Part shown: piece by piece, positions 51,728 through 59,463 of the stretch
How positions within the stretch are numbered: the stretch's first letter is position 1
Layout of the letters: each line of letters opens with the position of its first letter
NCBI RefSeq assembly: GCF_013408335.1
Contig: NZ_JACBZR010000001.1
Span: forward strand, 1,736,001 to 1,800,000
Source of the DNA: Nocardioides panzhihuensis
GTDB lineage: Bacteria; Actinomycetota; Actinomycetes; Propionibacteriales; Nocardioidaceae
Length of the DNA stretch: 64,000 nt
Direction of reading: 5' to 3'
Made by a program: the position numbers and the translations under genes
The notes under the pieces: model-generated
Told to the model about the DNA's origin: nothing
The model's database searches: none
Seen by the model: the letters and a program-made list of their open reading frames with translations, nothing else

Positions 51728-52087
51728 TCAAGTCCCGCGAGTGAGTCGAGTGTGAGCCTCTTCGGTCCATTCCTCGACTACGCCGGTGGACAGGTCGAGC
51801 CAGTAGGACGGTACGACCTGGTTGGGGGTGAAGCCGTGAGCATCGACGGCGCTGGCGAGCACGACGTCCCAGAGGAGGTCAAGCGCGGCGAGCTCGCAAC
51901 CGTCGAAGGTGAGGATGTCGAGGGGTGCGAAGCCGGGGTCGGGGTGGGTGAGAACCCCTGGTATCGGGTCGAGCATTGCTAGAGTCTCGGGACGCACGCT
52001 CAATTTCCACGACCACCTGGGCTGCTCCTGGCGGGCATGGGCGACGAGGTCCCGGACTCGCTCCTGTGTCCAGTCGCTGGTGGTCAT
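51728..52087 (-). CDS. Hypothetical protein (island)
   Basis: A 119-residue acidic, Trp-rich soluble protein beginning MTTSDWTQERVRDLVAHARQ and containing GFAPLDILTFDGCELAALD and VVPSYWLDLSTGVVEEW. It looks like a compact alpha/beta domain. An ATG three codons upstream is an alternative start. No family is recognised. It stands alone, divergent from the next gene. Confidence 0.6.
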   Translation of the reverse strand: MTTSDWTQERVRDLVAHARQEQPRWSWKLSVRPETLAMLDPIPGVLTHPDPGFAPLDILTFDGCELAALDLLWDVVLASAVDAHGFTPNQVVPSYWLDLSTGVVEEWTEEAHTRLTRGT

Positions 52088-52235
52088 GCTTCTCATCGTA
52101 AAGCCTTGTCACGGGTGTCAGCGGCGCTCGCGAAAGCGGGCCGGTCGTCATTCACAGGCGGCGAGACCGGGGGACGTTTCCACAGGCGCCAGGTGCAGGC
52201 CACTGAGCGTGGGCGATCTGGGGTTCCTTACGGAC

Positions 52236-52622
52236 ATGGATGACATCAACACGAACGAGGCTTTGACCATCTGCCGGCGGGCGAGCTCCCTTCTCGTGGT
52301 GCTCGCGGATCACGCCGACGAGGCCGGGCTGGAGGACCTGGCGGTGTATCTGATGAATGCGCGCGCGGAGTTGGTGCTAAGACCGTGGCGCGCGCCGTGG
52401 GCCGAGCAGGTTCCTGTCAAGGGGCTGAGTCTGAGTCGGGGGATTGCGATGGTTCTTGACCTGCTCGATGGTCTCTGGGAGGAGACCGAGGAAATGGACG
52501 GGATCGTTGCGATCGCGATGGCTCGGCTGTGGGTGGTCGACGGGGTCAGGTGGCTGGACGGTGCGGCGCGGAAGATCGCTGAGGCTTACCGGAACAGCGT
52601 CGTCGAGCAGTGGCGGAAGTGA
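52236..52622 (+). CDS. Hypothetical helical protein (island)
   Basis: A 128-residue protein, almost entirely helical (ASSLLVVLADHADEAGLEDLAVYLMNARAELVLRP, then LDLLDGLWEETEEMDGIVAIAMARLWVV). It has no Cys, signal peptide or membrane segment. It begins MDDINTNEALTI; an in-frame upstream start cannot be excluded. No family was recognised. It converges on the 437-residue hypothetical gene. Confidence 0.6.
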   Translation: MDDINTNEALTICRRASSLLVVLADHADEAGLEDLAVYLMNARAELVLRPWRAPWAEQVPVKGLSLSRGIAMVLDLLDGLWEETEEMDGIVAIAMARLWVVDGVRWLDGAARKIAEAYRNSVVEQWRK

Positions 52623-52662
52623 CTACCGCCGGTCCCCTCGCAATGACGGCACGGATCCGGAC

Positions 52663-53973
52663 CTACAAGGAGACTCCGCCATTGCCGGTGGTTCGACGGT
52701 GGTTGATCGCATTGCGGAAGTCGGCGCGGTTGATCGCGGCGACGCCGGGCGGGGCCATTCGGACAGGGTCAGTGCGGAGGTAGCGGCGCGCGACGGCGAC
52801 CAGTGGCGTACGTCCTTCGTGTCGGACGGGTTCGAAGATCTGGCGGGCTTGGTGGGGTTGGAGGCCGTCGGTCGGGTCGATGCGCGGGAGGGTGTTGCGT
52901 ACGAGGTAGATGCGGGTGTTGAAGCCGTGCTCGATGGCCCGGTGCAGGGCGTTGTCGACGTGGCGGAAGAGCTTGTCGAAGTTTCGGAGCGCGTCGACGT
53001 CGATCATCTCGCCGACGGGGACGGAGACGAGTAGACGTGCGGCGTCGGCGCTGTGCTGAGTGGCGCTGGCGCCGGTGCCGGCAAGGCCGCCAGCGGTTCG
53101 GGCAGTTTTCGACACCTTGGCGAGGTTCTGCTCGCGTCTGCGGAACTGTGCCGCCTGTTCCGGTGCGATGTCTCGGGCGCGGAGGGCGGCGAGGTTGGAG
53201 AGTTCGCGCTGGGAATGGAGCAGGTGTCGAAGGTTCGCCATTGAGGGGACGGTCGCGAGGGAGCTGAGGAGGCGGTGCTCGGCGGCGAGGACATGGGTGA
53301 TCGTGTCGGCGTCCGGGGATATCTCCGGCTGTGGTGGGTGCCACCCGCGCCAGTCGATGTTGTAGTCGGGGATGCCGTAGCGCGCCTGGCTGTGGGTGGC
53401 GCAGTCGTCGATGTGCTGGTCGAGGCCGCGGACGCCCTTGAGGCGCTCCCAGCCCAGGAGGTTGCGGTAGCGGTGATCGAGGACGCGCAGGGCTTTGGTG
53501 ATGTCAGCGATATCACCGACGAGAGTGAGCCACTCGCGGTGGGTGAGGATTCCGCCGCCGAGGCCGCCGTCGAGGTCGTGCTCGGCAAGGGCTGCTGCCT
53601 TGGCCGCTCGGCGCCAGTTTTCGAGAATGCCGATCTCTTGAGGAGAGGCGAGCTCGCTCAAGGATGGCAGCGGTCCAGGATTGCGGTGACGAAGTCGGGT
53701 CAGTGCTCTGCACAGCCAGTCCGGTGGCTCATAGAGTTCCAGGCTCCGCTCGGCCTTAGGATTCGGGTTGGCCTGCTCGAGGGCCTGGTGACACCACGTC
53801 AGAATGGTCCGCCGGTAACGGAGGATCTGCCTGGTGAACTCGACCTGTCGGGCCGCGGTGGCATGTGGCGGGTGCGTTCGGCTGATCTCGAGGAGCAGGC
53901 GGTAGTTGACTCGGTACTGGCCGAGCAAGGTGACGAGTGCGTTGCGGAGTTCACCGCCGTTCTCGCCGTACAT
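52663..53973 (-). CDS. Large hypothetical helical protein (island)
   Basis: A 436-residue protein of no family I recognise. It is Arg/His-rich and mostly helical (RQVEFTRQILRYRRTILTWCHQALEQ; AAEHRLLSSLATVPSMANLRHLLHSQRELSNLAALRARDI). It has no signal peptide or membrane segment. The start overlaps the stop of the preceding 108-residue gene by one base (TGATG), so they are coupled. With the SSB and DUF4913 genes upstream it may form a single island operon. A DNA- or RNA-related role is possible from its basic character but is not shown. Confidence 0.7.
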   Translation of the reverse strand: MYGENGGELRNALVTLLGQYRVNYRLLLEISRTHPPHATAARQVEFTRQILRYRRTILTWCHQALEQANPNPKAERSLELYEPPDWLCRALTRLRHRNPGPLPSLSELASPQEIGILENWRRAAKAAALAEHDLDGGLGGGILTHREWLTLVGDIADITKALRVLDHRYRNLLGWERLKGVRGLDQHIDDCATHSQARYGIPDYNIDWRGWHPPQPEISPDADTITHVLAAEHRLLSSLATVPSMANLRHLLHSQRELSNLAALRARDIAPEQAAQFRRREQNLAKVSKTARTAGGLAGTGASATQHSADAARLLVSVPVGEMIDVDALRNFDKLFRHVDNALHRAIEHGFNTRIYLVRNTLPRIDPTDGLQPHQARQIFEPVRHEGRTPLVAVARRYLRTDPVRMAPPGVAAINRADFRNAINHRRTTGNGGVSL

Positions 53974-54299
53974 CACGACCGCCCGGTGCTGCCGTTCACC
54001 GTGGTGTCCGTCTCGCGGGCCTCGAGGAGAGCTGCGAGGACGAGTTCGATCTGGAGGGCGTCGACGCCGTGGCGTACAAGGTCTTCGATGGTCTTGACCG
54101 CGAGGACGTAGAGCTGATCGGCGGGCAGCAGACCTGGGAGGATCTCTTCGTGGGCGGGGGACTGGTCGCCGTGGACCAGGTCGAGTTGGAGAAGTACGCG
54201 TTCGTAGGCGATGGAGCCCTCGACGGTGCGGGCGTTGTCGGCGAGCGCGGCGAGGTAGGAGCGTGCTTCGGCAAGGGTGACGGCGTGTGCGAGCAGCAT
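53973..54299 (-). CDS. Hypothetical helical protein, coupled to the 436-residue gene
   Basis: A 108-residue acidic helical protein beginning MLLAHAVTLAEARSYLAALADNARTVEG, with GLLPADQLYVLAVKTIEDLVRHG in the middle and a polar Thr/Ser tail. GGAG lies seven bases before the ATG. It is followed without a gap by the 436-residue gene. The 133 bases between it and the upstream DUF4913 gene hold nothing recognisable. No family is assigned. Confidence 0.65.
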   Translation of the reverse strand: MLLAHAVTLAEARSYLAALADNARTVEGSIAYERVLLQLDLVHGDQSPAHEEILPGLLPADQLYVLAVKTIEDLVRHGVDALQIELVLAALLEARETDTTVNGSTGRS

Positions 54300-54432
54300 G
54301 ACGGTCTCCGTTCGCGGAGTGGTTGCTGAGGAAGGTGCAGGCTGAGCGACGATGCGCTCTTGACGGCGCGCGACCCGGTGGCCTGTGGAGAAGCCGGTCC
54401 TGGGCGTGGGCTGTGATGGAGCGGCGTACGTT

Positions 54433-54984
54433 TCACTTCGTGCTCTTGCGAGCGGCCGCGTCTTCGGCCAGAAACTGTTCGAAGTCGGCGCGGCGGTTGG
54501 GGATCGGGTTCTCGGCGGTCGTGCCCGCGTCCGCCTCACCGGGCCAGGGCGTCTGGCGGGTTGGCCGGTCGCGGTCGATGCGCGTGCCGCAGGTGGAGAC
54601 CCACTCACGCAGCCGCGCGCGGGCCTCGGTGAAGTCGTGATGCCACTGCAGCGGCGCGGAGCCTGAGGAGTTCGGGTCGTAGCACTCACGCCAGTGGGTC
54701 TGGAGCGCGGAGAGCTCCCACACAAGCTCGTCATGGCGGTGCCACAGGGGAGGGACGATCGTGGCCGGCAGCCCGTAGGTGCGACGCAGCCAGTCGACCC
54801 ACTCGTCGAGATCGCGCCACTCCGCCTCCGCCTCCTCGGCGCTGAGGCTGTTCCAGTCGATGGGACGTACGGGTTGGGGGATCTCGAGAACAGCGCGGTC
54901 GGTGGGGAGTTCGTCGGCGTCGTCCTCAGGCGGGTGCCAGGGCTCGGGATCGGGCTCGAAGGGGGCCTCGGGGGTATCAGACAT
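54433..54984 (-). CDS. DUF4913 family protein
   Basis: A 183-residue protein. An acidic Pro-rich N-terminus (about residues 1-40) is followed by LDEWVDWLRRTYGLPATIVPPLWHRHDELVWELSALQTHW, the signature of DUF4913. That family occurs in actinobacterial integrative and conjugative elements and phages, with unknown function. It starts eight bases after the SSB gene stop, so both are one operon. Its presence supports an origin of this segment in a mobile element. Confidence 0.82.
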   Translation of the reverse strand: MSDTPEAPFEPDPEPWHPPEDDADELPTDRAVLEIPQPVRPIDWNSLSAEEAEAEWRDLDEWVDWLRRTYGLPATIVPPLWHRHDELVWELSALQTHWRECYDPNSSGSAPLQWHHDFTEARARLREWVSTCGTRIDRDRPTRQTPWPGEADAGTTAENPIPNRRADFEQFLAEDAAARKSTK

Positions 54985-54992
54985 GGCGCCGC

Positions 54993-55415
54993 TCAGATCG
55001 CGTGCAGGCTCGGTGCGGGCACCTGGGTGGCTGGCGGAGGCGTTGGCGGTGTGGGGGAGGGTCCGCGGGCGACGGTGTAGCGGGTGCGGTGCGCGTCGTG
55101 TCCGATCTGACGGGCGATGAACTCCTCGCGCTGCTCGACGGCGCCGTTGCGTTCGACCTGGTACTCGTTGACGTACCCCGATGCGATGATCTGGTCACCG
55201 ACCTGGAACTGGTTGTATGCCTTCTCGGCCTTCGTCCCGAACATCGCCATGTTGTGGAAGGTGGGATCGAGCTTGGTGAAGTTCCCGTCGGCCTCCTTGC
55301 GGTAGTGCTCGACGCCGACGCGGGCGAAGAACCGGGCGATGCCGGTATCGCCGAAGGTCAGATGCGGAACGGTGGCGATGAACCCATGCAGGCTCATCTG
55401 GGTCGGGATCGTCAT
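54993..55415 (-). CDS. Single-stranded DNA-binding protein (element-type SSB)
   Basis: A 140-residue OB-fold protein. The start MTIPTQMSLHGFIATVPHLTFGDTGIARFFARVGVEHY and the FNMAMFGTKAEKAYNQFQVGDQIIASGYVNEYQ-like core (residues 50-85) resemble accessory SSBs of actinobacterial plasmids and integrative elements. The tail is Pro/Thr-rich and lacks the acidic DDDIPF-type tip of chromosomal SSB. GGAGG precedes the ATG. It is the first gene of the minus-strand run with DUF4913. It would cover single-stranded DNA during transfer or replication. Confidence 0.8.
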   Translation of the reverse strand: MTIPTQMSLHGFIATVPHLTFGDTGIARFFARVGVEHYRKEADGNFTKLDPTFHNMAMFGTKAEKAYNQFQVGDQIIASGYVNEYQVERNGAVEQREEFIARQIGHDAHRTRYTVARGPSPTPPTPPPATQVPAPSLHAI

Positions 55416-55572
55416 GACGTCCTCCTGCGGTGCTCGCGGCCACTGCGGTCGTGGCAGCTCTCGGCGATGAGGTGCGCATACCTGCCCGGCGGCCTGTGAG
55501 CGACGTGAGTGGGACACCTGGCTGAGGAATCCGCCGCACCGGCGGTACGCCCAGCAACCATGGAGCCAGCCG

Positions 55573-56241
55573 ATGTATCTCCGACGTGGTCTCAGCAGCG
55601 CCGCCCTCGTCGTGGCCACGACGTCTGCATGTACGTCTCCACTGGCAACAGGCGAAGACGGTGCAACTCTCACCGAGGCTGGCGCAAGGAGCGCGATGCT
55701 CGTGGAGAGCGATCTTCCCGGCGAGTGGCGTATGGCGGAGGCACCTGCCCGTAGCGACAGCTCGAACTCAGACTCAGGGGGCCGGGAGTCCGAGTGCGGC
55801 CAGGCCACAGGCCAGGTGCTGGAAGAGGCCTCGCGCTGGGCCGATGCCGATGTCGCCGTCGAGGGGACATGGCAGTCATTCGGTGGTGACATGACGCTGA
55901 AGCAGGAGATCGTCGCCGACCGTCAGCTCGACGCTAGTCCCCTCGTCGCGCGTCTCGTGCGGCAGGCTCACGAGTGTTCAGACGTCCTGGTGGCTGCTGA
56001 CGGCATCACCGTCGAGTCGCATCTGCGTAGCTGCAGCCTCAGCGGGGGCGTGCGAGGCGTACAGATTGTGCAGGCATGGGCCGCGAGCGACGGTCGCTCC
56101 GGCTCAACACGGCTTGCGTACGTCGACGCCGGCCATGCCCTGATCGTCATGAAACTCACGGGTGGAGATGACGACAGCACCTGCGACCACGCCGTCTTCG
56201 ACCCCGTGGTCACCGCGGCTGCGGCAAAGCTCGCCCGATAG
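55573..56241 (+). CDS. Hypothetical lipoprotein
   Basis: A 222-residue protein with a lipobox-type signal (VVATTSAC, Cys near residue 20). The mature region has four further Cys (SECGQ, HECSD, RSCSL, STCDH), which could pair as two disulfides. Its start LTEAGARSAMLVESDLPGEWR resembles actinobacterial sensor-like lipoproteins. The family is not known. It is divergent from the SSB operon and has no obvious partner. Confidence 0.7.
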   Translation: MYLRRGLSSAALVVATTSACTSPLATGEDGATLTEAGARSAMLVESDLPGEWRMAEAPARSDSSNSDSGGRESECGQATGQVLEEASRWADADVAVEGTWQSFGGDMTLKQEIVADRQLDASPLVARLVRQAHECSDVLVAADGITVESHLRSCSLSGGVRGVQIVQAWAASDGRSGSTRLAYVDAGHALIVMKLTGGDDDSTCDHAVFDPVVTAAAAKLAR

Positions 56242-56456
56242 CGGTCAACGGCGCAGAGTCCGCAAGGCCTGGACCTTCACCTGGCGCTCTGGACTCGGTA
56301 ACAGGTCGGTGCCGTATCCAGCCCGGCCGAGCATCACGCGACTGGGGATCAGGACCGCGGCGGGATCTGATTGGAATATCGACAGATCTTGAACGCCGGC
56401 CTGGTCGGGTTCGGCGAGGTACGGCTCGCAGCCCTGATGGGACTCGTGACTGCTCG

Positions 56457-56552
56457 ACAGGCTGGCTCTCGTTCACCCACGGCCTCTACGGCGCCTTGCT
56501 GCTCGCCTTCGTGCTGCTGCGGGCTGTCGAGGCGTCGTTCCTGCTCCGTTGA
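56457..56552 (+). pseudogene. Membrane-protein remnant in a gene-poor gap
   Basis: This 32-codon stretch encodes a convincing membrane segment (GWLSFTHGLYGALLLAF then VLLRAVEASFLLR and stop) with strong G/C-ending codons but no start. The upstream part of the reading frame seems to continue in another frame (56371-56460, including ILNAGLVGFGEVRLAALMGLV), so a frameshift may have broken the gene. The remainder of 56242-56735 shows no supported gene. Confidence 0.35.
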
Positions 56553-56735
56553 TCCCCGAGTCCGGAAACCGTCTTCGTAGCGATACGCACGGATCAGTCA
56601 CGGATTGAGGCGCCGCACCGAATGTCTGAGATGTGGCCCGCCACGTCTCACTGGGAACGCGGGCGCGCTCGCTGCTCGTCTGCTTGGTCGCTGCTCGACG
56701 AAGGTTTGCTTGGCGGGCCGTGCAATGGTGGCGGC

Positions 56736-57371
56736 GTGAAGATCCCCGTTCCCGACGTTGCCCTTCGGATGCTCAGCCGCCAGCTCGGCGGCCCGGCAGG
56801 GCCACTCGGTGCCGTGGTCGCACTCCTCCTCAACAAGGGCAATCGCACTGCAACCGAGTCCGCCGTCAATGTCCTCAAACTCGGAGGAAACGAGACGGTG
56901 GCCGACATCGGCTTTGGCGGCGGCGTTGGGCTCGATCTGCTTCTTGCGGCGGTCCCGAACGGACGTGTGCAGGGGATCGAACCGTCGACCGACATGCTCG
57001 CGCGTGCACGCCGGACTTTCACGAATGAACTGCGGTCGGGACAACTCGTCCTGCATGAGGCGGCGATGTCGTCGCTTCCCATCGCCGATGCGACTCTCGG
57101 TGGCTGGATCAGCCTCAACACGATCTACTTCATCGCTGACCTGGAACCCGCGTTCGCTGAGCTGGCACGGGTCCTTGCTCCAGATGGCCGCGGCGTTCTT
57201 GGCGTTGCTGATCCGGACTGGATGGCCGCTCAACCGTTCGCCAAGCATAATTTCACGCTGCGCCCGATCAACGATGTCATCGGCAAACTCCGAGAGGCAG
57301 GATTCGTCGTCGAGCGGCTCGAGGTTGACCGTGATGGATCTACGTACAGCCTCCTGGTCTGCACACGCTGA
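56736..57371 (+). CDS. Class I SAM-dependent methyltransferase
   Basis: A 211-residue enzyme starting at GTG 56736 (VKIPVPDVALRMLSRQLGGP). SAM-binding motif I is VADIGFGGGVGLDLLL near residue 55, the acidic end of strand 2 is VQGIEPSTDML, motif II/III is ADATLGGWISLNTIYF and motif IV is ARVLAPDGRGVLGV. The N-terminal NKGNRTATESAV is common in UbiE/COQ5-like methyltransferases. The acceptor is unknown. An upstream ATG at 56622 is in frame but codon bias starts near 56736. Confidence 0.85.
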   Translation: MKIPVPDVALRMLSRQLGGPAGPLGAVVALLLNKGNRTATESAVNVLKLGGNETVADIGFGGGVGLDLLLAAVPNGRVQGIEPSTDMLARARRTFTNELRSGQLVLHEAAMSSLPIADATLGGWISLNTIYFIADLEPAFAELARVLAPDGRGVLGVADPDWMAAQPFAKHNFTLRPINDVIGKLREAGFVVERLEVDRDGSTYSLLVCTR

Positions 57372-57428
57372 CCATCGCACCGCCGGACCCCTCGTCAGGT
57401 GAAGCCGCGAGCGAGGTGGGTCTGGGGG

Positions 57429-57605
57429 TCAGAGGAGGGGAAGGCCGACGAAGGTGAAGGTGTCGTCCATCAGGAGCTCTGCTCGACCTTGCTGCCTGAT
57501 CTCGAGCAGGACAACCAGGACAACCAGGACGACCGCCACCGCGATCGTGATCTGGCGAGCGCGGGGTGACCAGGTCACCCGGAGTGTCGGCCAGCGGCCG
57601 GTCAC
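57429..57605 (-). CDS. Possible small single-pass membrane protein
   Basis: A 58-residue frame starting at GTG 57605. It begins VTGRWPTLRVTWSPRARQIT, has one strong hydrophobic segment (IAVAVVLVVLVVLLEI) and ends DDTFTFVGLPLL. Codons end mostly in G or C. A second hydrophobic frame on the same strand lies just upstream (around 57615-57700, SLVGTTVACTLVAGVIAAVARP), so either two small proteins or one frameshifted gene is present. No ribosome-binding site is clear. The remaining part of 57372-57873 holds nothing else. Confidence 0.35.
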   Translation of the reverse strand: MTGRWPTLRVTWSPRARQITIAVAVVLVVLVVLLEIRQQGRAELLMDDTFTFVGLPLL

Positions 57606-57873
57606 GAGGGGGTCTGGCGACGGCCGCGATCACGCCTGCGACGAGGGTGCAGGCAACGGTGGTGCCGACAAGCGATCGATCGCTGGAGTACGTACGAGAC
57701 CGAGGCACGAGAACTACCTCGCGGACGCAAATGGATGAGAGGAGATGAGAACTGACAGATACGGGTCGCCTGCGGATAGTGCGGCATGTCACGTCGTGGT
57801 GTCAGGGTTTCTTCAGGCTTGGCTGTTAGTTTGGCTGCGCCGGACCATCAAGGATGATGACGCAAGGAGGCGT

Positions 57874-58383
57874 ATGGGCTCGCGGGCTGACTCGGCGTTC
57901 GCCTCCCGTTTCCGTTCCTTCCCGTTCTCTGGGGCTCGGCCGCGCGTAGTGGTTGCTTTGGTGGCTGCCATGGTGTTTGCGGTGCACCTGCTGAGCATGC
58001 ACAGCGGGCATCACGGCGATGCCGGTCATGACGTGGCGGGGTCGGTGGACGAGTCCACAGCGCTGTCGGTGGCCCATGCGGATGGGGTTGATCGTGGGTC
58101 GGTCGAGCATGATCACGACTGGTCTTCTGATCAGCCCTCGGTCGGCGACGGCGGCCCCGCTGGTGAGGTCGACGTCCTCAAGGTCGAGCACCCCCATGGC
58201 GAGGTCGAGTGTGGCGAGATCACTCAGTCGCGTCTTGGGGTCGCTGCTTCGGAATTGATTCCGGCGCTGGGGTGCCTGTGGGTAATTCCGCGTCAGGTTG
58301 GTCTCATCGAATCGCAGCGGCCTGCCGATCTGCCGCGATGGACCCCGCATCTCGTTCGCGAACTCGGCGTGCAGCGGGTGTAG
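57874..58383 (+). CDS. Hypothetical His-rich membrane-anchored protein
   Basis: A 169-residue frame beginning MGSRADSAFASRFRSF after AAGGAGG (short spacing). One hydrophobic segment lies at about residues 25-45 (VVVALVAAMVFAVHLLSMHSGHHG), followed by an extracytoplasmic His/Asp-rich region (HHGDAGHDVAG; VEHDHDW; KVEHPHGEVECGE) that could bind metal. The N-terminal half resembles small His-rich proteins encoded in actinobacterial copper loci. The C-terminal third has poorer codon bias and may be out of frame. It lies upstream of the SbnA-like gene. Confidence 0.45.
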   Translation: MGSRADSAFASRFRSFPFSGARPRVVVALVAAMVFAVHLLSMHSGHHGDAGHDVAGSVDESTALSVAHADGVDRGSVEHDHDWSSDQPSVGDGGPAGEVDVLKVEHPHGEVECGEITQSRLGVAASELIPALGCLWVIPRQVGLIESQRPADLPRWTPHLVRELGVQRV

Positions 58384-58461
58384 GAGCCGGTGTCGTCTCT
58401 TGACGACGCCCTCCTACCCCTCTTCAAGCACTTTCGACTTCATGAACGAAGGAACTTTGGC

Positions 58462-59463
58462 ATGCCCGAAAACATCCACAACTCCCTCACCACGTGCGTC
58501 GGCAACACTCCCTTGCTGCGTCTGGGACGTTGCTTCCCAGACCCCGATCGGGAAGTGATCGCCAAGCTCGAGATGCTCAACCCTGCGGGGAGTATGAAGG
58601 ACAGGCCGGCCCGCTTCATCATCGAATCTGGACTGGCCTCAGGTGAGCTGCGACCCGGGATGCGACTGGTGGAGAGCACCTCTGGGAACCTCGGGGTCGC
58701 GCTGGCGACGATGGCCAAGCTTCACGGGTTGGACTTCACCGCCGTGGTCGACCCCAAGACCACCTCGACCAACCTTCGGCTCCTCCAGACGGTCGGCGCG
58801 GATGTTGAGCTGGTGACCGAGCGCGACGAGAGCGGCGGCTACCTGCACACTCGGGTACGGCGGGCACAGGAGCTGGCTGATGCCAGTTCGGACAGTGTCT
58901 GGGTGAACCAGTACGCCAACGACCTCAACTGGCGCGCCTACTACGAGACGACAGGACGCGAGGTCCTCGACGCGATCCAGAGCCCGGTGGACTACTTGGT
59001 GGCGGCCGTGTCCACCACGGGTTCGATCCTGGGGCTGGCCCGGCGCCTTCGAGAGCGCTATCCCACGATGCAGGTGGTGGCTGTCGATGCGGTCGGGTCA
59101 GTGATCTTCGGCTCGCCCGCTGGTCCGCGTGAGATCCCCGGATACGGCGCGAGCCGGGTCCCGGAGCTGCTCAGCCGCACTGAGATCGACCACGTGGTCC
59201 ACATCGACGATGCCCGAGCTGCCCTGGGCTGCCGGCACCTGGTTGCCACCGAGGGCGTCCTCGGTGGTGGTTCCTCCGGCGCCGTGGTTGCAGCCATCAC
59301 GCAGTTCCTGCCGACCACACCGCCCGGCAGCCGCATCCTGACGGTACTGCCGGACCGGGGGGAGCGCTACCTCGACCTGGTCTATGACGACCAGTGGCTC
59401 GAGATGGTCTCCACGGTTGGTGGCGCATCTGATCAGCGACTGGATGTTTCCACTCGAGCATGA
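58462..59463 (+). CDS. SbnA-like PLP-dependent synthase (cysteine synthase family)
   Basis: A 333-residue fold-type II PLP enzyme. The Schiff-base Lys is in NPAGSMKDRPARFII, the substrate loop in ESTSGNLGVALA and the PLP-phosphate loop in AVSTTGSILGLARRL, with GGGSSGAVVAA near the end. SMKDRPA and ESTSGNLG match SbnA, which condenses phosphoserine and glutamate on the way to L-2,3-diaminopropionate, better than CysK. AAGGAA precedes ATG 58462. Its stop overlaps the start of the MFS gene by four bases. No SbnB-type partner is in the window, so the product is uncertain. Confidence 0.85.
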   Translation: MPENIHNSLTTCVGNTPLLRLGRCFPDPDREVIAKLEMLNPAGSMKDRPARFIIESGLASGELRPGMRLVESTSGNLGVALATMAKLHGLDFTAVVDPKTTSTNLRLLQTVGADVELVTERDESGGYLHTRVRRAQELADASSDSVWVNQYANDLNWRAYYETTGREVLDAIQSPVDYLVAAVSTTGSILGLARRLRERYPTMQVVAVDAVGSVIFGSPAGPREIPGYGASRVPELLSRTEIDHVVHIDDARAALGCRHLVATEGVLGGGSSGAVVAAITQFLPTTPPGSRILTVLPDRGERYLDLVYDDQWLEMVSTVGGASDQRLDVSTRA

